Positions 1 through 7,232 are shown, counted from the stretch's first letter. The stretch is 15,878 bases of DNA from Verrucomicrobiota bacterium (GCA_026397855.1 JAPLUA010000388.1:1-15878), one strand, 5' to 3'. Numbers and translations are program-made. The notes: generated by a model not told the origin, from the sequence alone.

Positions 1-1
1 G

Positions 2-553
2 GATCCGATTGATGGCACGGTCAATTTCGCCTATGGCATCCCGCACGCGTGCGTCTCGATTGCCTTGCAGCGGCGTGCCCAGGGGCCCGGCCCCGCCGAT
101 TACCCGGACGGCTATGACACCCTGGCCGGGGTGGTGTATGACCCTTTCTGCGACGAGCTGTGGACCGGTATCCGGGGCAAACCGGCGCGGATGAACGGCC
201 GCATTATTCATGTCAGCCGCCGCCCGAAGCTGAGCGAGGCGATTGTCTCGATCGGGTTTGCCAAGTCCCGCGAGAGTATCACCACGGCGCTGCCGTATTT
301 TAACAAGCTGGTTTATCGCATCCGCAAGATCCGCATGATGGGGGCCGCCGCGCTCGGGCTGACCTACGTGGCGACGGGACGGTTCGATGCCTATATCGAG
401 GGCGGCATCCGGCTCTGGGACGTTGCGGCGGGGGGCCTCATCCTCGAATGTGCCGGCGGCGAGTTCTGGCACCGGCCCATCCCGGGAGAGCATGCCTACC
501 GTATTATTGCCACCAACGGGCTCCTGCGACGGAGCCTCCGGGTTCCGGACTAA
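2..553 (+). CDS. Inositol monophosphatase family protein, 3' part (5' end cut by window)
   Basis: The reading frame is open from the first base and ends at TAA 551-553, giving 183 visible residues; roughly the first 80-90 of a usual 260-270-residue protein are missing. The visible part opens with DPIDGTVNF, the metal-binding motif of the Mg2+-dependent inositol monophosphatase/SuhB/CysQ superfamily. The second signature, LWDVAAGGLILECAGG, lies near residues 137-152, where the Asp of WD binds the third metal and AAG closes the active site. Family members hydrolyse a phosphate monoester, usually inositol-1-phosphate, but also fructose-1,6-bisphosphate, histidinol phosphate or PAP. The exact substrate cannot be read from this fragment. 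The protein should be cytosolic. It converges on the G1P dehydrogenase gene with 39 bp between the two stops. Family assignment is firm; substrate is open. Confidence 0.93.
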   Translation, partial: DPIDGTVNFAYGIPHACVSIALQRRAQGPGPADYPDGYDTLAGVVYDPFCDELWTGIRGKPARMNGRIIHVSRRPKLSEAIVSIGFAKSRESITTALPYFNKLVYRIRKIRMMGAAALGLTYVATGRFDAYIEGGIRLWDVAAGGLILECAGGEFWHRPIPGEHAYRIIATNGLLRRSLRVPD

Positions 554-585
554 TCCATCACCCACGGAGTGGGACGTGTTCCAGA

Positions 586-604
586 ATGACCGTCACGCGG
601 TCAT
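586..604. repeat. Inverted repeat at the convergent gene ends (possible shared terminator)
   Basis: ATGACCG (586-592) and CGGTCAT (598-604) form a perfect 7-bp stem with a 5-nt loop that contains the stop codon of the minus-strand gene. A second small stem, CCCAC/GTGGG with a GGA loop, lies at 561-573. No T-run follows on either strand, so neither is a canonical intrinsic terminator. Their place between two convergent stops makes a transcript-end role plausible but unproven. Confidence 0.35.
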
Positions 605-1984
605 CGCGCGGCCTTGTGCATCAATAGGCCACAGGCCTGCCGGGCCGAAGATCTCATCCAGGCACGGCTTGAGCAGGCCGGTGCGGACAGCGAGATCGAG
701 CACCGTGTGCCGGCGCCGGATGCAGGAGGCCTGCCAGTAGGTCCCGCGCAATCGCTCGCGGGTGATCCCGATCTGCTCCGGCTCGGTCGGCGCCCCGGCA
801 TCTTCAAGCATCCGGCGCACGACGCTCAGCGGCAGAAGCTGTTCCCGCAAACGCCCGCGCAGTTCGGGCCAGACCGCCTTCAGCCGGGTCAGCTCCTCGC
901 CGAGCTGGGCGCGGCTGCTGTATTTGGCGCGCAGCTCCTGCCCCGCCAGATCCGCCAGGTCGCCCTCGCCGAACAGCGCGGCCGCACGGGCCACCCACGA
1001 CGGCTCGTCAGGCCATGCCGAGCAGCAGGCCCCCACGTCCAGATTCTCCAGGTCCCTCGCCAGCAGCCACTCATACAGGGCGGTCGCGGCCAGCGTGCCG
1101 ATGCCGACCTTGAAGCCGTGGGACGGGGCATGGCCGTTGTGGGTGTGATGCTCCATGTCCCACGTGTGGCTGAACAGATGCTCCGCACCGGAGGCCGCGC
1201 GGCTGGACCTGGCCGACTGCATCGCGAAGCCCCCGAGCATCAGCCCCTCGATCAGCCTCCCGACGGCCGCAGGGTTGCGGCTCCGCACCCCCGCGGGATC
1301 GGCCACCAGTTCGCGCAGCCGCCCCTGCACAATGGCCCATGCCTGTTCATGCACCGGATCCAGGCCCAGGGCATCCGCCACGATCCAGTCCGCACCCGCA
1401 GGCACCTTGGCGAGCAGATCGGCGTATCCCCACGAGTTCATGTCGCCCGGAGCGGCGCAGATCACATCAAGGTCGGCGATTACGGCTGCCGGGGCCGGGC
1501 ACAGGAAGGTCTGCTTGGAACCTTTGTAGGTGATCGAGGCGCCGAACGCGGTGTAGCCGTCCATGCTCGCCGCGGTGCCCACGCACATATAGCGGCGGCC
1601 GGTGCGATGCGAGGCAAGCTTGGCCAGGTCATTGACCGTGCCCGATCCCACGGCGACCGGGATGGCGGTATGGGCGTGGAACGACTCCTCCAGCTCAGTG
1701 ACAAACCGGTGTTCTGCATGCAGGTCCGGCGCACGAAAGATGAATGGCTCAATCGTCGGATGCCGCGCCGCGCGAAATGCTTCCAGCACCTCCTGCCCCG
1801 CCGCCCGCCATGTGTTCGCATCGGCCACAATGACCGCCGGCTGCTCGCCGAACTGCTGTCGGAAGATCTCGGGCGCGAGGCTCCTGGCGCCGGCACCGAT
1901 TTCCAGGCTGTGCGTTTCAGACGCCGCGGTCAGGGCTTCAGCCAGGGATGGAGGTTTAGTTGCTGAGAAGGCAGTTGAATTCAT
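593..1984 (-). CDS. egsA: sn-glycerol-1-phosphate dehydrogenase (EgsA/AraM-like)
   Basis: The 463-residue product matches the Fe-ADH_2 (G1P dehydrogenase) family, which reduces dihydroxyacetone phosphate to sn-glycerol-1-phosphate with NAD(P)H. The nucleotide-binding glycine motif GSGTVNDLAK is at residues 113-122, and GTAASMDGYTAFGASI, the substrate-side block, at 136-151. The expected metal ligands are visible as D189 (GYADLLAK), H269 (AEHLFSH) and H289 (SHGFKVGIGT). Bacillus EgsA/AraM is about 394 residues, so this protein has a longer C-terminal helical part. The ATG at 1984-1982 begins 31 bp after the stop of the prolyl isomerase gene on the same strand, so the two may be co-transcribed; no clear Shine-Dalgarno is seen. 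G1P is the archaeal lipid stereoisomer; in Bacillus it feeds PcrB. No prenyl transferase gene is in the window. It could serve sugar-phosphate metabolism instead. Family call firm, pathway open. Confidence 0.88.
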   Translation of the reverse strand: MNSTAFSATKPPSLAEALTAASETHSLEIGAGARSLAPEIFRQQFGEQPAVIVADANTWRAAGQEVLEAFRAARHPTIEPFIFRAPDLHAEHRFVTELEESFHAHTAIPVAVGSGTVNDLAKLASHRTGRRYMCVGTAASMDGYTAFGASITYKGSKQTFLCPAPAAVIADLDVICAAPGDMNSWGYADLLAKVPAGADWIVADALGLDPVHEQAWAIVQGRLRELVADPAGVRSRNPAAVGRLIEGLMLGGFAMQSARSSRAASGAEHLFSHTWDMEHHTHNGHAPSHGFKVGIGTLAATALYEWLLARDLENLDVGACCSAWPDEPSWVARAAALFGEGDLADLAGQELRAKYSSRAQLGEELTRLKAVWPELRGRLREQLLPLSVVRRMLEDAGAPTEPEQIGITRERLRGTYWQASCIRRRHTVLDLAVRTGLLKPCLDEIFGPAGLWPIDAQGRAMTA

Positions 1985-2015
1985 GGGATGTTGGGAAAGG
2001 ACCTGTCATGAAAGC

Positions 2016-3224
2016 TCACGAACCCGAGAGGGTAAAGGTGCCCGAAACCGTAAACGAACCCAGGCTGCTCGGATAGTAGGGATAGGCAGTTCCCGTAAAG
2101 GCCCCGCCGATTAGGGCCTTGAAGTCACACCGCAGATTCATAACTGGATAACCGGACAAGCCCATGAGCAGCCAGCCGCGGTAGGGTTCCTGCGTCCACA
2201 CATAGCCGGTCAGACTTCCCCCGGGATTGAGCGGGAATACGAACGTGCCTCCCCCAACAGCATCAAAGGCTATGGTAATTGTTCCTGAGCCCCCAACGGT
2301 CAGAACAAGTGCCAGGGTCCGGCTGGACAGGGCCTTCGGCGCAAAGGTGCAAGAAGCATACTGAACCTGCGCAAGGGAGAAGAATCGGCGCGGTTCGCTG
2401 TTTGTTCGCACTACGGTGTTCGAGGACGGTGCGGCAATCTCGATTCCCAGGGAGCCCGGGGTCCAGGAAACCAGGTTGGTGCTCGAATAAAGACGGTTGT
2501 CCGCGTAGGCCCGGTTGCTGAAAGCGAGCGTGACCTGGCCCTCGCCGAGGCTGATCCTCAACGGAAGATTGGTTACGACGGGCAAGCTCTGCGCGTTAAT
2601 GTTGAATGCCTGCGCCGCTGCTCCCAGGCGGCGGATGGCAACCTGCTGCATCACCACGTTCGTGAGCGGTTTATCGTTCGCGCCTGTGGTGACGTGGTTG
2701 ATGGCATACACCACATTTGAACCCGAAACGACCTGGCCGAAGATCGAGTAGGTATTGTTGCCCGAGGCGAAGGGCGCGACGGTGATGAAGAACTGGGAAC
2801 CGTCGGAGTTGGTGCCGGAATTTGCCATGGCAAGCACACCGAAACGGTCAAAGACCAACTGGGGGCTGAACTCATCAGGAAACACGTAGCCCGGCCCGTC
2901 GCTGCCGGTGCCGTTGGGAGATCCGCCCTGGCTCATGAATCCGGCGATGACGCGATGGAAGGTCAGGCCGTTGTAGAACGCGTTGGTCCGGGCACGACCG
3001 GTCGGCAGGTCAAGCCAGGCCCGCTGGCCGGTGGCCAGCCCGATGAAATTTGCGACGGTCGCGGGGGCATTGGTGTAGTCCAGTTGGCAGGTAAAGCTGC
3101 CCATGCTCGTGGTGAAGTCGGCGAAGATGCCGTTTGTCTGGCCTGAGGCGATCAACGTGGAAAGGCAAAGACCCGCGGACACCGCCAAACGGGCAACCAA
3201 CCGGCGAAGACATGCAAGGTTCAT
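2016..3224 (-). CDS. Secreted cyclophilin-type peptidyl-prolyl isomerase with C-terminal beta-rich extension
   Basis: The product has 402 residues. Residues 1-29 look like a Sec signal peptide: Arg near the start, a hydrophobic core VSAGLCLSTLIA, then SGQ before a probable cleavage site. Residues about 33-200 are a cyclophilin domain: HRVIAGFMSQGG (90-101) supplies the catalytic Arg91, Phe96 and Gln99, and NSGTNSDGSQFFIT (135-148) the second active-site strand. The positions of human CypA Trp121 and His126 appear as Ser154 and Tyr159, so cyclosporin sensitivity is not expected. Residues about 220-285 contain YSSTNLVSW and PRRFFSLAQ, a tail motif common in exported verrucomicrobial proteins. 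Residues 300-402 form a Gly/Thr/Ser-rich, probably beta-sandwich domain that I do not recognise. The likely job is folding of exported proteins. rdgB lies 123 bp upstream and the G1P dehydrogenase 31 bp downstream, all on the minus strand. Confidence 0.92.
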   Translation of the reverse strand: MNLACLRRLVARLAVSAGLCLSTLIASGQTNGIFADFTTSMGSFTCQLDYTNAPATVANFIGLATGQRAWLDLPTGRARTNAFYNGLTFHRVIAGFMSQGGSPNGTGSDGPGYVFPDEFSPQLVFDRFGVLAMANSGTNSDGSQFFITVAPFASGNNTYSIFGQVVSGSNVVYAINHVTTGANDKPLTNVVMQQVAIRRLGAAAQAFNINAQSLPVVTNLPLRISLGEGQVTLAFSNRAYADNRLYSSTNLVSWTPGSLGIEIAAPSSNTVVRTNSEPRRFFSLAQVQYASCTFAPKALSSRTLALVLTVGGSGTITIAFDAVGGGTFVFPLNPGGSLTGYVWTQEPYRGWLLMGLSGYPVMNLRCDFKALIGGAFTGTAYPYYPSSLGSFTVSGTFTLSGS

Positions 3225-3280
3225 TGGCAGCTCGAGTTCGAAAACGATTCTCTTATCCCTGCCGCGTCAAGGGCGAACGC

Positions 3281-3315
3281 AAGCGGGCCACTGGCCCACG
3301 GGCAGGCTCCCGCTT
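3281..3315. repeat. Nested inverted repeat between rdgB and the cyclophilin gene
   Basis: AAGCGGG (3281-3287) pairs with CCCGCTT (3309-3315), a perfect 7-bp stem around 21 nt. An alternative inner hairpin GGGCC-ACT-GGCCC lies at 3285-3297. On the minus strand this structure comes after the rdgB stop and before the cyclophilin start, where a terminator or processing site would fit. It has no T-run. A good -35-like TTGACG lies on the minus strand at 3270-3265, without a convincing -10. Confidence 0.4.
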
Positions 3316-3342
3316 AACCTAGCAGGAACTGCCACGGCCTCA

Positions 3343-3370
3343 ACCTATTAATCGACACCTATTAATCGGG
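3343..3370. repeat. 14-bp tandem duplication at the rdgB stop codon
   Basis: ACCTATTAATCG occurs at 3343-3354 and again at 3357-3368, a 14-bp period. Because 14 is not a multiple of three, rdgB (minus strand) reads the right copy in one frame as RLIG and the left copy in another frame, where it supplies the TAA stop. The duplication has therefore set the present C-terminus, ending IGVD. Confidence 0.85.
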
Positions 3371-4040
3371 ACCTGAGCAATTCAAGAGCCCGCGCCCGGT
3401 GGCTCAGCCTGTTCTTCACCGTGTGATCCAGTTCTCCAAACGTGCGGTCGCTTCCCGCCGGAGCAAACAACGAATCGTAGCCAAACCCGCCCTGCCCTGA
3501 CGGCGCAAGACCGATCCGGCCTTCACAAGTTCCCTCAAACAGCTCCGTCCGCAATTGGCTTTCCTGTCCCTGGCAGCCATCTGATGGATTTCCAGGTTCC
3601 GGGCCGGGCACGTGCGTCAAGGCGAGCACGCAGCGAAACCGCGCGGACCGCTTCTCTGGCGGAACATCCGCCATCAGGCGCAGCAGCTTGGCATTGTTGT
3701 CGGCGGTGGATGAATTGCCCGGGCGGCCCGTGTCCAGCGCGGCGAACCGGGCCGAATGAACTCCCGGCGCACCGTTCAGGGCGTCAACTTCAAGGCCGGA
3801 ATCATCGGCCATCACGCGGATCGGGGAGTCGCATAGGCCAGGATGCGGCTCACGGGACAGCCATTCTGCCAGGGCCACCGACTTCTTCGTCGCATTGCCC
3901 GCAAATGTGGCGGCGTCCTCCACGGCTTCCGGCGCGCCGGGAAAGTCCTCCAGCGACAGAACCCGGAACCGGTCTCCCAGTATGGCCCGAATCTCTCCAA
4001 CCTTGTGCGCATTGCGCGTTGCTATGACCAATGTAACCAT
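3348..4040 (-). CDS. rdgB: Non-canonical purine NTP pyrophosphatase (RdgB/HAM1 family)
   Basis: This 230-residue cytosolic enzyme should hydrolyse ITP, dITP and XTP to monophosphates and pyrophosphate, keeping deaminated purines out of DNA and RNA. Family blocks are all present: the N-terminal LVIATRNAHKVGEIR with the phosphate-binding Asn and Lys13; ADDSGLEVDAL (78-88) with the catalytic Asp pair; GAPGVHSARF (90-99); GGFGYDSLF (184-192, usually GYDPLF) and SHRARAL (213-219). E. coli RdgB has 197 residues. The surplus comes mostly from two extra segments: about residues 63-75 (before the ADDSG block) and about 146-164, a Pro/Gly/Gln-rich stretch before FEGTCEGRI. The second coincides with a DNA palindrome at 3569-3596. 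The ATG lies 91 bp from the divergent leuS ATG; no Shine-Dalgarno is visible. Confidence 0.95.
   Translation of the reverse strand: MVTLVIATRNAHKVGEIRAILGDRFRVLSLEDFPGAPEAVEDAATFAGNATKKSVALAEWLSREPHPGLCDSPIRVMADDSGLEVDALNGAPGVHSARFAALDTGRPGNSSTADNNAKLLRLMADVPPEKRSARFRCVLALTHVPGPEPGNPSDGCQGQESQLRTELFEGTCEGRIGLAPSGQGGFGYDSLFAPAGSDRTFGELDHTVKNRLSHRARALELLRSRLIGVD
3569..3596. repeat. Imperfect palindrome inside the extra segment of rdgB
   Basis: CCTGG (3569-3573) pairs with CCAGG (3592-3596), and within it CCAT (3577-3580) pairs with ATGG (3584-3587) around CTG. It falls in codons for a Pro/Gly/Gln-rich segment that standard RdgB proteins lack. The stem is short enough to be chance. Confidence 0.35.
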
Positions 4041-4093
4041 GCGGCGCTAGGATACTGGAGATCCGGTGGGGAATAAAGGCGTGAAATCCGACA

Positions 4094-4122
4094 TTGTCTG
4101 GCCCGCCGGTTTCCGCGATAGT
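4094..4122 (+). promoter_or_regulatory. Candidate sigma70-type promoter for leuS
   Basis: TTGTCT (4094-4099, 4/6 to TTGACA) and GATAGT (4117-4122, 4/6 to TATAAT) are separated by 17 bp. The implied start near 4129 would lie just before ATG 4132, giving an almost leaderless mRNA. The match is modest; it is supported mainly by spacing and by the lack of a Shine-Dalgarno at that ATG. Confidence 0.35.
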
Positions 4123-4131
4123 TGCGGGCTT

Positions 4132-6927
4132 ATGGCATTCGGACGCAGACAATATCCGTTCAATTTAATCGAGCCCAAGTGGCAGGACCAGTGGGACCGG
4201 CAGCAGGCATTTCGCGCCTGGAACCCCGGCGAGCAGGTCCCCGCAAACCATCCTTTCGCCCTGCGCCACCCGAACGCCAGGCCGGAAGACCTGCCGAAGT
4301 ATTATATCCTGGACATGTTCCCCTACCCGTCGGGCGCGGGGCTGCATGTCGGGCACCCGGAAGGCTACACCGCCACGGACATCCTCGCCCGGTACCGCCG
4401 TGCGCTCGGCTGCAATGTGCTGCACCCGATCGGATGGGACGCCTTCGGACTGCCCGCCGAGCAGTATGCCATCAGGACCGGCCAGCATCCGCGCAAGACC
4501 ACCGAGCAGAACATTGCAACCTTCACGCGCCAGATCAAGTCGCTGGGCTTCAGCTACGATTGGAGCCGAGAGGTGGACACCACCGACCCGAAGTATTTCC
4601 GGTGGACGCAGTGGATCTTCCTCCAGCTTTACAACTCCTGGTTCAATCCCGAAACCCACCGGGCCGAACCGATCGCCACCCTCCCCTACCCTGCCGAACT
4701 CCAAGGCGGCGCGGACGGGCCTGCCGCCGGCCTGGAGCTGAAACGCCGCGCCTACCGGGATTCAAAGCGCCTGGCCTACGTCACCGAAGCCCCCGTCTGG
4801 TGGTGCGAGCAGCTCGGCACCGTGCTCGCCAATGAGGAGGTCGTGGACGGCAAAAGCGAGGTGGGCGGCTTCCCGGTCGTCCGCAAGCCGATGCGCCAGT
4901 GGATGCTCCGCATCACCGCCTACGCCGAGCGCCTGCTGCGGGACCTGAACAGCATTGACTGGAGCGACTCGCTCAAGGAGATGCAACGCAACTGGATCGG
5001 GCGATCCGAAGGCGCGGAGGTTGATTTCCGCGTGGCGGACTCGACAGGAGTGATCCGTGTCTTCACGACCCGCCCGGACACCCTGTTCGGCGCAACGTAC
5101 ATGGTGTTGTCCCCCGAACATAAGCTGGTAGCCTCAATTACCACTCCGGCACAGCACCAGCAGGTCGAGGCCTACCAGGCCGAGGTCGGCTCGAAGAGCG
5201 ACCTCGAGCGCACGGAGCTGGCCAAGGAGAAGACCGGAGTGTTCACCGGCGGGTATGCCGTCAACCCGGTCAACGGCCAGAAGATACCGATCTGGATTGC
5301 CGACTACGTGCTTATCAGCTACGGCACCGGCGCCATCATGGCGGTGCCGGGACACGACACGCGCGACTTCGAGTTCGCGACGAAGTTCAACCTGCCCATC
5401 GTGCAGGTGGTCGAACCGCCCGCGGGCGTTGAGTGGCGTGGATACGTGGAGGACGGCGTCTCAGTGAACTCGGCCGGCTCCGACATTTCCATCAGCGGCC
5501 TGCCGACGCCCGAGGCCAAACGGAAGATCACCGCCTGGCTGGAATCGAAGCAACTCGGCAAGAAGACCATCAACTACAAGCTCCGCGACTGGCTCTTCAG
5601 TCGCCAGCGCTACTGGGGCGAGCCGTTTCCGATCGTCTGGAAGAAAGGCTCTGACGGCCAGGCGTATCACGAGGCGCTACCCGAATCGGTCCTGCCGCTG
5701 CTGCCGCCGCCGCTCGACGACTACAAGCCAACGCCCGACGGCCAACCGCCGTTGGCACGGGCCCAGGACTGGGTGAACCTGCCCGACGGCTCGACGCGGG
5801 AGACCAACACCATGCCGCAGTGGGCCGGCAGTTGCTGGTATTACCTGCGCTACCTGGATGCGGCCAACGCGGGAGCCTTCGTAAGCCCCGAGGCGGAAAG
5901 CTATTGGATGGGTAGCCGCGGACGTGAGTCCGCGCTGACATCCTCCCCTGAGAAGAATGCGCCGACTCACGTCGGCGGCTACCATCCGCAGGGGGTGGAT
6001 CTCTACGTCGGCGGCACCGAGCACGCCGTGCTGCACCTGCTGTATGCCCGGTTCTGGCACAAGGTGCTGTTCGACCTCGGGCACGTGTCCACTCCCGAAC
6101 CGTTCTTCAAGCTGGTGAACCAGGGGCTGATCCTGGGGGAGGACGGCCAGAAGATGTCCAAATCCCGCGGCAACGTCATCAACCCCGACGACATCCTCGT
6201 CGAATACGGCGCCGACGCGTTTCGCCTTTACGAGATGTTCATGGGTCCGTTGGAGATGGTGAAGCCCTGGAACACCAAGGGCGTGGAGGGCGTGTATCGC
6301 TTCCTCGGCCGGGTGTGGCGCCTGTTCGTGGACGAGCAGAGCGAGACGGACTTTGAGCAGGCCCTGACTACCGCCCCGCAGCCGGGGCCCGAACTGCTGG
6401 AGAGCATCCGGCTCAACCCTCAGATCAGCGATACCCAGCCGTCTGCCGCCCAGCTCAAGGCGCTCCACGCCTGCATCAAGAAAGTGACGGAGGACCTCGA
6501 CGGCCTCCGCTTCAACACCGCCATCTCGGCCCTCATGGTCTTCATCAATGAAGCGATGACCTGGGAGGCCAAACCCTACCCCGTCCTGCGTGACTTCCTG
6601 GCCCTGCTCCAGCCCTTCGCGCCGCACGTGGCTGAAGAGTTGTGGGCCAAGCTTCACGCATCACGCATCACGCATCACGCCCCCCCCCTCGCCTACGCTC
6701 CGTGGCCGAAGTTCGACCCCGCCCTGCTGGTCGAGGACACGCTCGAAATCCCCGTGCAGGTGAACGGCAAGCTGCGAGACGTCATCCGGGTGCCCGCCAA
6801 CGCATCCCAGGCCGACCTCGAAGCGGCCGCGAGGGCCTCGGAGAAAGCAAAGCCCTTCCTGGAAGGCAAGACGATCCGGAAAGTCATCGTCCTGCCGCGC
6901 AAGCTCGTCAACATGGTCGCATCCTGA
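4132..6927 (+). CDS. leuS: Leucine--tRNA ligase
   Basis: Class I aminoacyl-tRNA synthetase that charges tRNA-Leu with leucine. Numbering from ATG 4132 (931 residues): the catalytic fold begins at [16 protein letters not shown] is HVGH at 72-75 within [20 protein letters not shown]; the CP1 editing domain carries TTRPDT (312-317) and the [11 protein letters not shown] block; KMSKS is at 674-678; an anticodon-binding region and the C-terminal domain ending [15 protein letters not shown] follow. The start is not certain. ATG 4132 fits family N-termini. An in-frame GTG at 4066 has GGAG five bases upstream but would add 22 residues unlike any LeuRS. Three stretches look added: about residues 191-200 (DNA palindrome), about 594-620 (large inverted repeat 5911-5983) and a heptamer tract near 842-850. 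Catalytic motifs are intact, so the gene should be functional. Confidence 0.97.
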   Translation: MAFGRRQYPFNLIEPKWQDQWDRQQAFRAWNPGEQVPANHPFALRHPNARPEDLPKYYILDMFPYPSGAGLHVGHPEGYTATDILARYRRALGCNVLHPIGWDAFGLPAEQYAIRTGQHPRKTTEQNIATFTRQIKSLGFSYDWSREVDTTDPKYFRWTQWIFLQLYNSWFNPETHRAEPIATLPYPAELQGGADGPAAGLELKRRAYRDSKRLAYVTEAPVWWCEQLGTVLANEEVVDGKSEVGGFPVVRKPMRQWMLRITAYAERLLRDLNSIDWSDSLKEMQRNWIGRSEGAEVDFRVADSTGVIRVFTTRPDTLFGATYMVLSPEHKLVASITTPAQHQQVEAYQAEVGSKSDLERTELAKEKTGVFTGGYAVNPVNGQKIPIWIADYVLISYGTGAIMAVPGHDTRDFEFATKFNLPIVQVVEPPAGVEWRGYVEDGVSVNSAGSDISISGLPTPEAKRKITAWLESKQLGKKTINYKLRDWLFSRQRYWGEPFPIVWKKGSDGQAYHEALPESVLPLLPPPLDDYKPTPDGQPPLARAQDWVNLPDGSTRETNTMPQWAGSCWYYLRYLDAANAGAFVSPEAESYWMGSRGRESALTSSPEKNAPTHVGGYHPQGVDLYVGGTEHAVLHLLYARFWHKVLFDLGHVSTPEPFFKLVNQGLILGEDGQKMSKSRGNVINPDDILVEYGADAFRLYEMFMGPLEMVKPWNTKGVEGVYRFLGRVWRLFVDEQSETDFEQALTTAPQPGPELLESIRLNPQISDTQPSAAQLKALHACIKKVTEDLDGLRFNTAISALMVFINEAMTWEAKPYPVLRDFLALLQPFAPHVAEELWAKLHASRITHHAPPLAYAPWPKFDPALLVEDTLEIPVQVNGKLRDVIRVPANASQADLEAAARASEKAKPFLEGKTIRKVIVLPRKLVNMVAS
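4699..4737. repeat. Imperfect palindrome within leuS
   Basis: CTCCA (4699-4703) and GGCGGC (4705-4710) are matched in reverse by GCCGCC (4723-4728) and TGGAG (4733-4737). It encodes [13 protein letters not shown], about ten residues more than I expect between LPYPAEL and [13 protein letters not shown]. The GC-rich code here makes chance pairing possible. Confidence 0.4.
5911..5983. repeat. In-frame palindromic element inside leuS (REP/MITE-like)
   Basis: Two 25-nt arms, 5911-5935 and 5959-5983, are reverse complements at 23 of 25 positions around a 23-nt centre. Each arm also folds on itself: GCGGAC-GTGA-GTCCGC on the left and GCCGAC-TCAC-GTCGGC on the right, each a perfect 6-bp stem with a 4-nt loop. 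The two mismatches between arms sit at paired positions within these small stems, so each hairpin keeps its own pairing. Translated in the leuS frame it gives residues about 594-618 ([20 protein letters not shown], then VGGYH), between the conserved blocks YWM and VDLYVGG. No second copy is in this window. Confidence 0.85.
6654..6680. repeat. Heptanucleotide tandem repeat TCACGCA in leuS
   Basis: Nearly four exact copies of TCACGCA run from 6654 to 6680 (three full copies and six bases of a fourth), then a run of C. In frame they encode HASRITHHA just before PLAYAPWP, a linker in the C-terminal part of LeuRS. The opposite strand reads as GATGCGT units. Confidence 0.9.
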
Positions 6928-7020
6928 GCGCCCCCCAGCGCGCAACTCACGGCTTCCGACGACCTGCAGGAATGCGAGCGCACACCTTGTCCGACCCGAC
7001 CGCGTTGGCAAGCCCCAGGC

Positions 7021-7042
7021 GGGCAGGAATGTCGGCGCTCCG
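7021..7042. repeat. REP-like motif, copy 1
   Basis: GGCAGGAATGTCGGCGCTCC and the following G (7022-7042) match 12853-12872 at 19 of 21 aligned positions with one gap. A looser relative, GCAGGAATGCGAGCGCAC, begins at 6966. The whole leuS-to-next-gene spacer (6928-7099) therefore seems built partly from dispersed repeat sequence. Confidence 0.55.
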
Positions 7043-7063
7043 ATAACATTCAGCACTCTTTGA

Positions 7064-7092
7064 TTGTGAAGCGGGCGGCCTGGCGCTATATT
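7064..7092 (+). promoter_or_regulatory. Candidate sigma70-type promoter for the small membrane peptide operon
   Basis: TTGTGA (7064-7069, 4/6) and TATATT (7087-7092, 5/6) are 17 bp apart. The predicted start near 7099-7100 coincides with the GTG codon of the small ORF, implying a leaderless message, or translation from ATG 7127 instead. Confidence 0.5.
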
Positions 7093-7099
7093 GGCTAGC

Positions 7100-7231
7100 G
7101 TGCATCGCTTGACCAAACAGGAACAGATGGTTCTTTGCGCCGTTCTCGGGCTGCTTCTGACCGGGTGGGCTGTCAAGGCGTACCGCACAGCGCACCCGAG
7201 TGCGCAGGCCGCCGAACTAGCACAACCGTAA
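7100..7231 (+). CDS. Small single-pass membrane protein (43 aa), function unknown
   Basis: The frame from GTG 7100 to TAA 7229-7231 encodes 43 residues: a basic N-terminus MHRLTKQEQ, one hydrophobic segment MVLCAVLGLLLTGWAV (about 10-25), then KAYRTAHP and a polar tail. This topology suggests a single transmembrane helix. The stop is followed by one base and then the ATG of the Minf_1886-family gene, so translation is probably coupled and the three-gene run 7100-10087 is likely one operon. An internal ATG at 7127, with AGGA four bases before it, is an alternative start that would leave a 34-residue peptide. I do not recognise a named family. The hydrophobic pattern, the tight packing and the promoter just upstream argue that it is a real gene. 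Confidence 0.6.
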   Translation: MHRLTKQEQMVLCAVLGLLLTGWAVKAYRTAHPSAQAAELAQP

Positions 7232-7232
7232 C

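Noticed and set aside
1..6. Window begins with GGATCC (BamHI site), as a clone end would
   Set aside because: The bases are the natural codons of the IMPase DPIDGT motif; one six-base site at the edge proves nothing.
614..1966. Long plus-strand open frame of 450 codons
   Set aside because: It is antisense to the G1P dehydrogenase gene and its translation is Arg/Pro/Ala-rich with no family features. Such shadows are expected in GC-rich DNA.
5677..6657. Long minus-strand open frame opposite leuS
   Set aside because: It lies wholly antisense to conserved LeuRS sequence, including KMSKS, and shows no recognisable domain.
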